Source: Escarpia spicata (taxonomy: Eukaryota; Annelida; Polychaeta; Sabellida; Siboglinidae). Taken from it: 64,000 nt of DNA. Under the pieces are notes generated by a model. The model was given only the letters and a program-made list of their open reading frames with translations, was not told the DNA's origin and made no database searches. Of this stretch, positions 34,401-39,838 are shown piece after piece. Position 1 is the first letter of the stretch, and each line of letters starts with the position of its first letter. The stretch is taken from positions 35,693,848 through 35,757,847 of the forward strand of contig OZ023216.1 of assembly GCA_963995525.1 (NCBI GenBank), written 5' to 3'. The position numbers and the translations under genes were made by a program.

Positions 34401-36608
34401 CTTGTAACTAATTAAATACCCTGATCACAGAAGCATAATGCAAGTTCAACTTTTCCAACAGTTTCATTGAACTTCAATATTACTGTATGGTTTACATCCT
34501 TGCTGAGTGCCACCTTTTGTGCATCTTGCCAACTGACTTGAACATTCTCTTGAACAGTCAGAAAATGCTCCCAAATGTTGTCCTATGGCCTACCACCTTA
34601 AAACATGGTTACAATACAGCAGCAAATCAGACTTATGTAGAGAGTGAGACAATCTTAGCAACTGACCCCTGCCCCATGTTTCTGGATTTGTGGTGTGCAC
34701 TGGGCACATTTAAATCCAGTTATATGCAGCTCCAATTCAATCAGTATTATGACATTAATTGCTACTGTTTTTAAGTCAAAATGCATGCTATGTATATGTA
34801 CCTTGTGAACAACTACTCAAATATTTTATTTCCAGGTGTATCTTCACTGGCTTGCATATAGTCACTACTAAGCATGTCATAACCCTTACTGATCTGTAAC
34901 TATGATTCACCAAAAAACATTTCATGGGTGTATTCTATAATTACAAATAAGTGCTATTTTGAAGAGCATTGAATTATCCACATAATGATACCTTTTAATA
35001 TGTTGCTGAATTCACCTATTACATTTGCTTCATTTAGGTATGTAGTCGGTCTCGCGTTAATGGTGGCTGAAAACAACTTGCCTATGCAGCTTAATAGTGT
35101 AATGCCACGATAGTTGTCTGGGTCATCTATTGACTTTTTGTATATAGGCATAATGCCAGATAATAGAACTAGGTTAAACATCTTAACAATAAAAATAATT
35201 AGTTATGTTGGGCTGTTTTTTAAGTATTCATTTATAACATTATCAATACCACATGCCTTTTTGTTTTTGAGTTTTTTGATTTGCATTGGTACCTCATCTT
35301 GCGTGAATGGTCTGTTTATGTGTTCGTTTGACTGGGAAATCTTTCTTGGATCAAAAGGTATCTCACTAGCTGCAGTTTCACTTTCAGGTTTTTCGCAGAG
35401 TTTTTCAAAGTGGTTAATAAACTTATCCAGTGAAATATTTCCACATTTTTCACTGCTGTTACTTGCTTTATTAAGTACATCCCAATATTCTGCGGGCTTG
35501 CTATGTTTTAGGTTGCACAAATGTTCATGTAACTGTTGATGGTAGCATTTTAATATTTGTTTTATACAAAATTCGTACCCTCTAGTCAGTTCTCTTAACT
35601 CTGCATTAGCTTCGTCATTTTTTATTTTCTTTAGTCTACCTTTTGCTCTAAAATAATCTGTCCTCTTAGTTTTACACTTAAAGACACGCTTGTCTCCCCT
35701 GTCCCCGACATGGGGGGCAGGGGAGACAAGCGTGTATGTATGTTGAGGCCACAACGCCAAGAATTCCTCGTACATTTTAAATGCTACTTGGTAATAAACA
35801 GTCTGAATCTGAATAATACACATAAAAACATAATGAGGCATAACTTGATAAGTCTTTGTAGCAGCACAGTTGTACTTCCAGTGTGTCATTGCAACATAAC
35901 ATACATACTGTGTGCCACATTTGAATGTCATGCATGTAATATTTCCATGCAATCCATTTGTATATATAATGTAAAACTTCAACAGCCGTTTTCTACATTT
36001 TCACTTTTTGACCCTTACCATGTTCCATAATTCGCCAATTTTTGTAGCAGTCATAATTGTTGAATCCGTGTAAAGCACCTTACCTAACCATGATAAGAAT
36101 GTAAGAAAACATTGTAACAATTTTTCCGACTTATCTCTCATTTGGTCAGCCGGGGTCATAAGACGTATTAGTCCAAAGGACTTCAGGGTCTCTTGGCCCA
36201 TTTTTAGCAAGTGCTGCCTCCAAGCAGACATAAATAATCGTATGAGTTTGTTTGCAGGTTATATAGATTTATGTTACCTATGCAAGAGCTGTGTGAAACA
36301 TATGGTATTCATTTTTCAGTTTATGTCAAGATTACTACCATTTTGCTCTGATTACTTTAGCCCCACAGACACGAAGGTTAGCACAATTCAGGGAGTGTAC
36401 TGATTGCAAAATGTTTTTTGCAGACAGACTGTTGTATCTTGAAGCGCGTGGCGACTTGAGCAACCGTCGGTTCAACATTGGCAAGTTCTTCAATCGCCAC
36501 AAGGGCTTCGACAGGCTTAACACAGAGGATAGCGATCACGAGATGGAACATCTAGAAAGTGATTCTGAAGTTGACGAATTCTCTGCCACGGGAACACAAA
36601 GGGCCTGA
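1479..36608 (+). CDS. PAM: PAM gene, 3' part (six coding exons)
   Basis: Peptidylglycine alpha-amidating monooxygenase makes C-terminally amidated neuropeptides in secretory granules: the copper PHM half hydroxylates the terminal glycine and the zinc PAL half cleaves it. Only the later PAL part, the membrane anchor and the cytosolic tail are in this window. Exons are 1479-1561, 4699-4896, 5733-5848, 16687-16801, 17820-18083 and 36424-36608, all bounded by AG and GT. Phases chain as 2/1/1/0/1/1, so the reading frame stays open to TGA at 36606-36608. Diagnostic stretches are VCVADRENGRIQCF, GLLFAVNG, a single transmembrane segment, and KGFDRLNTEDSDHE in the tail. Introns span up to 18 kb and hold most of the mobile elements listed here. 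A candidate poly(A) signal is AATAAA near 37211. PHM exons are presumably left of position 1. Confidence 0.93.
1603..1702. repeat. GA/GGCA microsatellite
   Basis: About 100 bases of uninterrupted (GA)n that becomes an imperfect (GAGAGAGGCA)n register. It lies 40 bases inside the PAM intron, directly against a dispersed repeat that starts at 1702. Confidence 0.95.
1702..1845 (+). repeat. SINE tail fragment (copy of 32254-32397)
   Basis: The stretch from GCTTGGCGATAATGTT to AACAACTAG matches the 3' part of the SINE at 32009-32397 in the same orientation with few differences. Only the tail is present; the tRNA-like head is missing and the GA microsatellite sits where it would be. Confidence 0.75.
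1976..2345 (+). mobile_element. tRNA-derived SINE (family a)
   Basis: The head (1976-2046) has the pol III internal promoter: an A-box-like TAGCGCAGTAGTAAGAGC and a B box GGTTCGAATTC. The body continues with the sequence around GCTGAATGCTTC, GAGAAGTCGAGA and GTGTAAAGCACTTTGAGCAGTC. The same body recurs without a head at 17270-17445 (same strand) and 29955-30075 (opposite strand), so this is a dispersed family. It lies in the PAM intron. Confidence 0.8.
2346..4698. other. PAM intron, no gene seen
   Basis: AT-rich intron. A tract at about 2430-2690 looks like a transcribed repeat end (AATAAA near 2656), but its family is not recognised. Short open frames around 4157-4563 have no similarity I know and lack conserved codon structure. 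The tract ends in the pyrimidine run TTTTCTTTTTCAG of the next PAM exon. Confidence 0.6.
4699..4896 (+). CDS. PAM: PAM exon: PAL catalytic segment (DLPHSL, ADRENGRIQCF)
   Basis: The exon reads in frame from the previous one as FDLPHSLTTLENKG, VCVADRENGRIQCFDLDG and GTVYGVQYRQAN. In rat PAL the His of the NPHSL motif is one of three zinc ligands and the Arg of ADRENGR is at the active site; both are kept here. The two Cys flanking that motif, which form a disulphide in the rat enzyme, are also kept. The acceptor is TTTTTCAG at 4691-4698. The donor GTTGGT at 4897 is weaker than average, and phase 1 is kept. Confidence 0.93.
5733..5848 (+). CDS. PAM: PAM exon: PAL domain, LLFAVNG segment
   Basis: The exon follows acceptor TTGTAG (5727-5732), and its first two bases complete the Gly codon begun at 4896. 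It reads LLFAVNGPNSYSDPIMQLGF and ends FQPHSM, matching the vertebrate GLLFAVNGK...G(F)V--FS-G-IIDIFKP segment. The donor is GTAGGT at 5849, phase 0. The following intron is 10.8 kb, enlarged by the LINE and hAT elements described here. Confidence 0.92.
5849..6557. other. PAM intron with TA microsatellite
   Basis: No gene. A (TA)n tract lies at 5956-5993. The end (6475-6557) has repeated GTAACGAAGTAC / TTTACTT motifs similar to 12655-12720 and 16300-16430, probably the edges of an older element into which later ones were inserted. Confidence 0.6.
6558..7107 (-). mobile_element. LINE-derived family R, copy 1, 3' end (left part)
   Basis: It starts at CCTTTGGCCGAAGGTCC and carries a roughly 200-base module (GTTCAGCAACTTTTT ... 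CTGTATTTGATTGAATC) twice in tandem. The same start occurs at 20080, 24010 and 32727, always in this orientation. The coding fragments of this family lie on the minus strand, so this is the 3' end. The copy is interrupted at 7107 by a LINE and resumes at 10856. Confidence 0.75.
7576..8163 (-). pseudogene. LINE ORF2 C-terminal region
   Basis: This frame continues the RT protein with LGVFIDRHLGLDMKKQVSQT, SRIDYCNVLLYG, RLQRIHNSAARLILRR and LRELRWLPVARRVDYKILVL, the standard thumb and C-terminal region of L2/CR1-type ORF2 proteins. It overlaps the RT frame by 40 bases, so one frameshift separates the two. The remaining 470 bases to 7108 are the AT-rich 3' untranslated region. Confidence 0.85.
8124..9593 (-). 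pseudogene. LINE ORF2 reverse transcriptase domain
   Basis: A 489-codon open frame with all RT blocks: SSYRPVSNLTQLSKVIEKVV (blocks 1-2), LVLVDFSATFDTINHDIL (block with the first catalytic Asp), TTGVPQGSVLGPLLFSLYV, and HHYADDLQIYS (YADD catalytic pair). It copies the element RNA at the nicked target. The catalytic residues are intact, which together with the clean target duplication suggests moderate age. The frame breaks near 8140, where the C-terminal region continues in another frame. Confidence 0.9.
9694..10725 (-). pseudogene. LINE ORF2 N-terminal part: apurinic-type endonuclease
   Basis: The reading frame carries a short linker (MVTYTWQELF, then Arg-rich CRAGRNRHR) followed by the endonuclease: NIALINARSVKNK, VLAITETWL with the catalytic Glu, GGVAIVHR, and VFIGDFNVHFD. 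This domain nicks target DNA to prime reverse transcription. The frame is lost just before the final SDH motif, near 9745, and reading continues in another frame to the RT. Family identification is firm; the activity of this copy is lost by the frame break. Confidence 0.85.
10856..12650 (-). mobile_element. LINE-derived family R, copy 1, continuation with RT fragment
   Basis: It resumes after the inserted LINE and runs to about 12650 (GTCCAAAGGACTTCAGGG). A minus-strand frame at 11545-11766 reads LYCAFIDSKKAFDLVDQSSL and WFKIISC, the RT block with the first catalytic Asp. A YADDT-like remnant follows near 11380. The part 12190-12650 matches 35632-36205, which makes this the 5' region of the family on the minus strand. 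The copy is internally deleted and dead. Confidence 0.7.
12651..13261. other. PAM intron, no gene seen
   Basis: AT-rich sequence with a TTTTACTTGTAACAAAGTAC motif at its start, like those at 6480 and 16300. It ends with CTTGCAAT (13254-13261), the left target duplication of the hAT element. Short minus-strand frames here have no recognised product. Confidence 0.6.
13262..16256. mobile_element. hAT-type DNA transposon, non-autonomous, 8-bp target duplication
   Basis: The ends are CAGGGCCTCACCCAG at 13262 and its complement ending at 16256. They are flanked by perfect 8-base duplications CTTGCAAT (13254-13261 and 16257-16264). An 8-bp duplication with a CAGGG-type inverted end is the hAT signature. 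The 2995-base interior holds no transposase I can recognise and includes a second element (14233-15300). It was probably mobilised in trans. It lies inside the 10.8-kb PAM intron. Confidence 0.9.
14233..15300. mobile_element. Second hAT-like element nested in the first
   Basis: The ends are CAGGGCTGCCTACC at 14233 and its complement ending at 15300. They are flanked by CAACAGT at 14226-14232 and 15301-15307 (7 bases identical, the eighth differing). The ends resemble but are not the same as those of the outer element, so it is a different family member. No transposase is seen; the interior is 1068 bases of mostly AT-rich sequence. Confidence 0.8.
16257..16686. other. PAM intron with TA microsatellite
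   Basis: No gene. TACTTTTA-type motifs lie at 16290-16430 and a (TA)n run at about 16445-16480. The tract ends with the acceptor TTTGTAG of the next PAM exon. Confidence 0.6.
16687..16801 (+). CDS. PAM: PAM exon: end of PAL domain
   Basis: The exon enters in phase 0 as NFTKLHSVAVSPSGDSVFVS, then ETGPNKLWKF, matching the vertebrate MPHDIVASEDG-VYIGD---NTVWKF blade that closes the propeller. The His of KLHSV corresponds to the third zinc ligand. The Asp that follows it in the vertebrate enzyme is Ser here, and the preceding MP is KL. The donor GTAAGA at 16802 is strong, phase 1. Confidence 0.9.
16802..17819 (+). other. PAM intron with SINE-body fragment (17270-17445)
   Basis: The fragment at 17270-17445 shares CACTCA, GTGGCTGAATGCTTCTC and AGAGAAGTCGAGATGG with the SINE at 1976-2345 in the same orientation, but lacks the tRNA-like head. 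The rest is AT-rich and featureless. Confidence 0.7.
17820..18083 (+). CDS. PAM: PAM exon: linker and transmembrane anchor
   Basis: The exon begins with HKSVKKSGVDN, close to the vertebrate HRSVKKAGIE that follows the PAL domain. A charged linker follows (about 40 residues, ending KETEEDFDFG), then one hydrophobic helix of about 21 residues (MVIAALLVIPVLVMVAITI) and the stop-transfer MRLRKR. The LLVIPV core is shared with vertebrate PAM. This makes the encoded form an integral secretory-granule membrane protein. The donor is GTATGT at 18084, phase 1. Confidence 0.93.
18084..19353. other. PAM intron, no gene seen
   Basis: AT-rich intron with no recognised repeat or conserved reading frame. 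The minus-strand open frames at 18229-18982 have no similarity I know and run through AT-rich low-complexity sequence. Confidence 0.55.
19354..19439 (+). CDS. PAM: Possible alternative last exon of PAM
   Basis: A good acceptor (CACCCTATTGCAG, ending 19353) is followed by a frame in phase with the transmembrane exon. It reads AYKGDYLKVDLEEEDEDTVL and ends at TGA 19437-19439. AATAAA follows at 19471, 32 bases after the stop, so this could be a short alternative terminus with an acidic tail. A strong donor-like GTAAGT lies at 19445 beyond the stop. Exon skipping is possible because 18083 joins 36424 in phase. A 9-base microexon ending at 19362 is also in phase. Transcript data would decide. Confidence 0.5.
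19440..20079. other. PAM intron, no gene seen
   Basis: AT-rich intron with a palindromic TATA/TGTATATA run at about 19540-19575. Nothing else recognised. Confidence 0.55.
20080..20600 (-). mobile_element. LINE-derived family R, copy 2
   Basis: It starts CCTTTGGGCTGAAGGTCC and continues through CTGTATTTGATTGAATCATTC, GAGACCTTGACTAATGTTTAATTGG and GATGTTCATTTAATTATAAAATGG. These match 6558-7107 joined to 10856-11045, without the inserted LINE. This copy therefore shows the empty target site of that LINE. No coding fragment is left. Confidence 0.75.
20630..21312 (+). repeat. Tandem duplication, two units of about 338 bases
   Basis: The unit from GCATGG(A/T)TCCAATTATTTTGCC to GGAACATCTGTTA occurs twice, at 20630-20967 and 20968-21312. 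Differences are few (a small insertion near 21065-21085 and scattered substitutions). No reading frame is conserved between the units, so it is non-coding. Confidence 0.9.
21313..21470. repeat. Degenerate minisatellite (TAATGTAATAAATTGAC-like) then GAT repeat
   Basis: About six imperfect copies of a roughly 20-base unit, followed by GAT/GATGAT repeats. The reverse complement of the same minisatellite is at 31820-31960, next to an ATC repeat. Confidence 0.75.
21526..21890 (+). mobile_element. tRNA-derived SINE (family b)
   Basis: The head at 21526-21596 folds like a tRNA: AGTGG pairs with CCACT at the ends, the A-box region is TGGTAGAGCG and the B box is GGTTTGAATCC. The body includes TTTCGGAAGAGACACTAAAA and GGGCACGTAAGAGACGCC, typical of the central part of long invertebrate SINEs. 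Apparent open frames across it are not genes. Confidence 0.75.
21891..22900. repeat. GAT-rich tract and degenerate GGTCATCT(A)n repeat
   Basis: GAT/GATGAT repeats (21890-22020) are followed, after unique sequence, by a degenerate series of GGTCATCTCA..AAAATT units at 22440-22880. The stretch 22455-22520 (AAGGGTCACCTCAACAAATG) is the reverse complement of 30650-30700, so the whole block is one arm of a dispersed inverted pair. Confidence 0.65.
22901..24009. other. PAM intron, no gene seen
   Basis: AT-rich intron with no recognised repeat or reading frame. Confidence 0.55.
24010..24860 (-). mobile_element. LINE-derived family R, copy 3
   Basis: It starts CCTTTGGGCTGAAGGTCC and has two tandem copies of the GTTCAGCATC ... 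GTATTTGATTGA module (24100 and 24250), like copy 1. The right part (24745-24810, GTGCATGCTACGTATATGTACC) matches 34770-34805 of copy 4. No coding sequence remains. Confidence 0.7.
25086..25560 (+). pseudogene. CR1 ORF1 remnant with SGNH/GDSL esterase domain
   Basis: Two broken frames together show the esterase signature order. TVFMGDSILRKTDK carries the nucleophile Ser block, then VVVLPGARIEYVT, then IIVHIGINNADRR (the Gly/Asn blocks). Further on come ALVEQICEEEGVGFIDL and, after a stop at 25468, DVYMRDGLHLRG with the catalytic Asp/His. In CR1 elements this domain belongs to ORF1, which binds RNA and perhaps lipid membranes. Several breaks make the copy inactive. Confidence 0.75.
25690..26330 (+). 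pseudogene. CR1 ORF2 endonuclease remnant
   Basis: Fragments in different frames read CVCLNARSIVNKRSEL, DPHIIGITESWA with the catalytic Glu, GRRGGGVIYILK, QDCVIMGDFRF (normally GDFN) and EPLGSSDHNR (the SDH catalytic motif). This is the order of a CR1 apurinic-type endonuclease. The Asn of GDFN is replaced and at least three frame changes interrupt it. Confidence 0.75.
26764..27368 (+). pseudogene. CR1 reverse transcriptase, N-terminal blocks
   Basis: The frame 26764-27120 reads LNEYLGSAFT, KIRAMKDNKSPGRDGIPPKL and EEANIIPLFKKGSRN, the start of the RT domain. After breaks it continues with FLIKHNFIFPSQHGF and IIYLDFQKAFHKVPHQRF, which includes the first catalytic Asp. The reading is cut off by the insertion at about 27369. 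Confidence 0.8.
27369..29082. mobile_element. Foldback element with tRNA-like sequences in both arms, inserted in the CR1 RT
   Basis: The left arm (27551 to about 28066) and right arm (about 28160 to 28883) are long inverted repeats around a 95-base AT-rich centre. The arm ends are GTGACGTCACTTATGAC and its complement. The right arm has about 190 extra bases (28625-28815). Each arm holds a tRNA-like stretch, A-box CTAACTCAGTGGGTAGGCG and B-box GGTTCAATCCC at 27796-27882, mirrored at 28360-28440. Outer edges near 27369 and 29082 share a short inverted TTAAAAGG(A)AATAAAAA. The interrupted RT proves it arrived after the LINE. Confidence 0.8.
29083..29585 (+). pseudogene. CR1 reverse transcriptase, second part after the foldback insertion
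   Basis: It continues the split RT with HGIANGIINWIENG, then ILSGVPQGSVLGFILFLIYI (block B) and LKFVDDIKVFRRIKRDGERQ, where the usual ADD is VDD. The 3' end (CATCTAGAGTTAAATT..GGTGGCAATCTTGTTAAA) matches the end of the other CR1 copy at 31566-31602. About 800 bases are deleted between 29515 and 29530 compared with that copy. Confidence 0.8.
29586..30734. other. PAM intron: reversed SINE body and degenerate repeat
   Basis: No gene. At 29955-30075 the minus strand carries the family-a SINE body (AAAGCACTTTACACTT, ATCTCGACTTCTCTAG on the plus strand). At 30300-30720 lies a degenerate AATGACCCC / TTAAT..TTTTAT repeat. It is the reverse complement of the GGTCATCT block at 22440-22880. Confidence 0.65.
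30735..31602 (+). mobile_element. Second CR1 LINE copy, 5'-truncated
   Basis: It starts in the RT just after the YADD block (TKVFRRIKSDGDRQ, DDLDRLIKWSEKWQMFNFGK) and is 90% or more alike to 29310-29440 by eye. It then supplies the C-terminal region missing from the first copy: LIIPLYKTIVRPHLEYCIQA, MLERVQRRATKIIPKLRDL, LTTLETRRLRGDQIEVFKIL. It ends near 31602 with the CR1-type 3' sequence. It is inserted in the degenerate repeat block that begins at 30300. Confidence 0.85.
31611..31691. repeat. Perfect palindrome: 38-base arms, 5-base loop
   Basis: The arms are 31611-31648 and 31654-31691 and are fully complementary, with loop TTATA at 31649-31653. It lies exactly at the 3' edge of the CR1 copy and continues into an ATC-repeat tract. 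Confidence 0.97.
31692..31965. repeat. ATC repeat and TTACATTA minisatellite (reverse of 21313-21470)
   Basis: ATC/CATCAT repeats to about 31815 are followed by imperfect CAGTCAATTTATTACATTA units to 31960. This is the mirror image of the order seen at 21313-21470. Open frames across it are Ile/Val-rich repeat translations, not genes. Confidence 0.8.
32009..32397 (+). mobile_element. tRNA-derived SINE (family c), apparently complete
   Basis: The head (32009-32085) carries an A-box region TAGTGTAGTGGTTAGCACA and a B box GAGTTCAATACCC, inside a tRNA-like fold. The body has CGTCTCAATTTGGGACGTAAAAG and the tail GCTTGGCGATAATGTTCTGA..GGAAACAACTAG. The tail alone recurs at 1702-1845. Confidence 0.8.
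33189..33371 (-). pseudogene. Family R reverse transcriptase fragment with YADDT
   Basis: The minus-strand frame reads MYVLLYADDTRMIQSNT. The YADD pair is the RT catalytic motif. The sequence immediately after YADDT is not RT but the family 3' module (AGAATGATTCAATCAAATAC), and the same junction occurs near 11375. Confidence 0.7.
34954..35720 (-). pseudogene. Family R reverse transcriptase, N-terminal blocks
   Basis: On the minus strand, one frame (35720 to 35203) gives the pre-RT region and the block KKLKNKKACGIDNVINEYLK. Another (35181 to 34954) gives MPIYKKSIDDPDNYRGITLL and SCIGKLFSATINAR. These are standard RT blocks 0-2 of an endonuclease-type non-LTR element. The frame changes at about 35190, and no catalytic Asp blocks follow directly. 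Dead copy. Confidence 0.75.
35684..35735. repeat. Inverted repeat: 18-base perfect arms
   Basis: Arms 35684-35701 (ACACGCTTGTCTCCCCTG) and 35718-35735 are perfectly complementary, and part of the 16-base spacer can pair too (TCCCC with GGGGG). It begins an approximately 140-base segment (to about 35825, ending AACAGTCTGAATCTGAAT) that is absent from the related copy at 12190-12650. Confidence 0.9.
36211..36423. other. Intron end before last PAM exon
   Basis: Short AT-rich intron tail ending with the acceptor ATGTTTTTTGCAG. Confidence 0.6.
36424..36608 (+). CDS. PAM: PAM last coding exon: cytosolic tail
   Basis: The exon enters in phase 1, as the anchor exon leaves, and reads EARGDLSNRRFNIGKFF, then NRHKGFDRLNTEDSDHE, and ends in an acidic, Ser-rich stretch at TGA 36606-36608. 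The vertebrate PAM tail has L-LGNFF----YSRKGFDRLSTEGSDQE in the same place. That region directs endosomal routing and is phosphorylated. Conservation across phyla makes the assignment secure. Confidence 0.93.
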
Positions 36609-38991
36609 GGAACGTCTCACACTGTCACAACAACGTCACAGGAGTATGACAAGTTATAATTACCATCGTTTCGTGACATTGAGTTACAAGTATTTGTTCT
36701 ATGTTTTTTTAACAGTTGTGGTTAGTTTATCAATCTTTTCTGCAATATTTAATGTAAGATTCAGTTAAGCTACACATTTGGTACAGATGTAATCAAACTA
36801 TCTAGAATTGCTACAGGTGTTCCTGTTACAATAATTAATTACAATACATTACAGTTGTAACTTGCCTGCTGTCTGGTGTGAAAGTACTCTCTTAAGGTAC
36901 AAATTAAGTATGATATTGTTTTACATATATTTATATATATATATATATATATATGTAGATATTGTTTTGACCACATTTGATTAATATAATTTATGGTAGT
37001 GGGAACCAACAAGCGGAGTGTAGTACATTACATTGGTACATGTCTTGTTTCGGTTGAAGGGGCACAAGAAAACTTCTTAAAAGAACAACTAAATAGTTTT
37101 GATGTGGTAATGTCTTTATATTAATGTTTTGCAGGATTGAAAGTATCAGATTTTGTCTGCAGGTTTTATTTCCTTACTTATGTTATCTTAACATTTCCCA
37201 TTGTGGCTATAATAAATATTGCACCTAGTGTATATACTTAGTGTATTTTCTTTCAAATAAATTGTATAAAACAGCTAGAAATACCAATTATTTTGTTAAA
37301 AAGATATCAATGTCTGATGACATACGATAATCAGTATTTTGAATTGTTACTTTATTAATGGTTTCTTTGAGCGCAGTTTACAACTATGATATGATTTCAC
37401 AGTTACTATTAAATTAACTACCCAATATTATTGTATTATTATAGATTCATCAACAATACATCAGAGATATATGTATAATTGTGTACATTCAATAATTGTT
37501 TGGAAGTTTGATCTTTGGACAAGCAGTGCATGTCTGTAGATTACTAACCTGTGCCAATACTCTGTGTTGTAAATATATTTTAACAATATCTCCATAGTTG
37601 TTTATGTAGAATGGTGTTCATTCATGTTTTAAACGCTGTTTAATTTACTGCACTTATCCAGCTAGTGTAATCAAGGCAGTTGTAATCCATTCAAAGTGTT
37701 CACTTTTCATCATTGTAGATTGAAATTGCATATTCTTTGTGTTATGGTGCATGTGGATAAAATAAGAATTGAGTTATAGTTCTGATTTCACCAGAGTGTT
37801 TGTTAGTGTACAGTTTCAGGCATGAACTCCATACTATTGCCTCTTCTCATGACAGCACAGTAGCATTGGAGAGCAACAGTATCAATTGAGTTATGTTTAA
37901 GCCTCTTATTGCTTATTCAATAACTGCATCATAACAATTATACTGTAGTGTTAGACAATTTCCTGTGCAGCAGTGTGTGTGTGGCATCCAGAAAGGAGCA
38001 AAATGAGCATAACAACAAGGTGATGGTACATTGTAGTTACAATGATGGAGATTAAGTTGATTTGTATTGTCTAAAAACAATGTTTGTGCAATTATATTAA
38101 TTTTGATCAAATTATGATGTATTCATATAAAAGGGTTACTCTTGTGTTAGGACTTCTGTGTTGGGTGTGGCTAGAAAGACTTCAAAGAAGATTTATTTGG
38201 TCAGTGCCACCTATGATGTGTTTGTCTGTCTGGTACCTGGATATCTGCAATCACAATGCGATGGCAAATCTTTAAAAAAATATTTTTGTAGGTATTGGTG
38301 CAGAATATTAGCTACAAATGGCCAAGAGATTTGTAATACTTCAGGTGTTTCTTCAGTGTGTTATCAACATTGCCATGGATAAAATTTTTGTTACCAATCA
38401 AATGTATTTTTTGAGTAATACAATTTTGAAGTAGCTTTTGTAAGATAAAATCAGTTTAACTACAACATACCAAATATGTATAAGGCACTGTGTTAGGCAG
38501 ACTGCTGTTTTTAACCACACCAAAGCCAGTCTGCTGAAACTTTTGCCTCCTCAATGCATGAATAATACGTTTTATTTTAAAAGTTGAACTATGTAACCAG
38601 AAATATAATTACATACAAAATTATTTGCACCAAAACAAATGATTTCGGTGTTTTTCAGAGCATAATTTTCGGAGGTTGTATAGCCCGTCTCTCATAATGG
38701 AGTGGTACTCCAAATTCAACATGAATACATAAAACCCTAGTGCAGTACCATTCTGGCTTTTGATAGACATTTACTACTTTGGAACTGTTTCATCAAGAAT
38801 TGCTCTTGTTGACATATTTATTTACTTAGCATGTCTGTTTGTCAACATGTATCATTTAAAAAAGAAATTAAAATCAGAAGTAGATAGTAGGGGAATTTGT
38901 TCCACATATTAGATATGGCTACAGAAAAGAATGCCTGCCTATGTTGTGCAATAGTGCTGTATGGATTAACTACTGTTTCCCACCACCGAGA
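36609..38991 (+). other. PAM 3' UTR and downstream sequence, no gene seen
   Basis: AT-rich. A (TA)n run lies at about 36930-36955 and AATAAA motifs at about 37211 and 37256, which are candidate PAM poly(A) signals. Short frames at 38084-38382 and 37913-38110 have no recognisable similarity. Confidence 0.5.
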
Positions 38992-39838
38992 GGATGACAC
39001 AGAATGACCCTGGCCTCTAACGGCTAAGTGTGGGCATCTGTGTGACGTTTATGACGAACATTTATTTTAAAGACACTAATATAAGTTAATGGTCGGGTGT
39101 GCAGGTAATGAATTAATTAAATGTGTCTATCATACAATGTTGTATTATCAGTTGTTATTGGAGTGTGTATTACTTATTGACTGATTGTTGTTGGTAATAA
39201 TTAGATTGCATACAAAAGGTTATGTTTGTGTTGTGTTCTTCATTTACAATCACTACCTTTGGTAGTAGTTAATATCTGGTAGTGAGGTACTATCTACTGT
39301 CATGCGAGTGTTTTGTGATGAGTGAAACGTGTCACCGTCAGTATACGTCTCAAGTCCACTGCACTCTTAGCATTTATTGATGTATTTATTAATTGAGGCT
39401 ATTTACATTAACAAAACCTTTTTATTGTGTTACTAGCCGAGTTACTCAGCATTGCTAGGGGGGAAATGGCAGTCATATGTATGTGACCCCTCGAGATCCC
39501 CAACTCCCATGGCGAATTTCGAAAATATCCAAATCTACAAACCACCCCAACAGGCCCACCATATCGCACTTAAAGTTTAAGTCCCACACAGGCAAAACGG
39601 ATGGAGATAAATGCCATTTTTAAATTGTGACTCCCAAGATCCCCACCCCTGGACGAATTAAAAAATATATATAAATCTGTGAACCACCACTAGATAATAC
39701 GCAAAATGTCAGCTCCTTACATGCAAGACTAACGGAGATTTGCGTCCACAGACTAGTGCCCTGCGCCAAACTATAACTTTAGCCCAAGCCTGGCCCACAC
39801 TTAGCTGTTAGAGGCCATGGCAGGGTCATTCTGTGTCA
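38992..39838. repeat. Inverted repeat pair around 39 kb, possible small element
   Basis: The stretch at 38992-39035 (GATGACACAGAATGACCC, then TGGCCTCTAACGGCTAAGTG) is inverted at 39793-39838 with a few changes. The right copy overlaps the left end of the transposon at 39823. Inside, at about 39479-39700, a unit of about 160 bases (GTGAC(C/T)CC..AAGATCCCC) occurs twice in tandem. No gene. Confidence 0.7.

Larger units (their letters stand above)
32727..36210 (-). mobile_element. LINE-derived family R, copy 4 (longest copy)
   Basis: It starts CCTTTGGGCCGAAGGTCC at 32727 and runs to GACTTCAGGGTCTCTTGG near 36195. The two ends show a weak inverted similarity (GAAGGTCCAACAGACTATT against GAAGTCCTTTGGACTAATA). 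On the minus strand it has RT fragments at 35203-35720 (RELTRGYEFCIKQILKCY, KIKKLKNKKACGIDNVINEY), 34954-35181 (IYKKSIDDPDNYRGITLLSC) and 33189-33371 (LLYADDT). The remainder is degenerate. It lies between the PAM anchor exon and the last exon. Confidence 0.75.

Noticed and set aside
34117..34774. Plus-strand frames between the LINE fragments of copy 4
   Set aside because: No splice signals in phase with PAM and no similarity; intron sequence.
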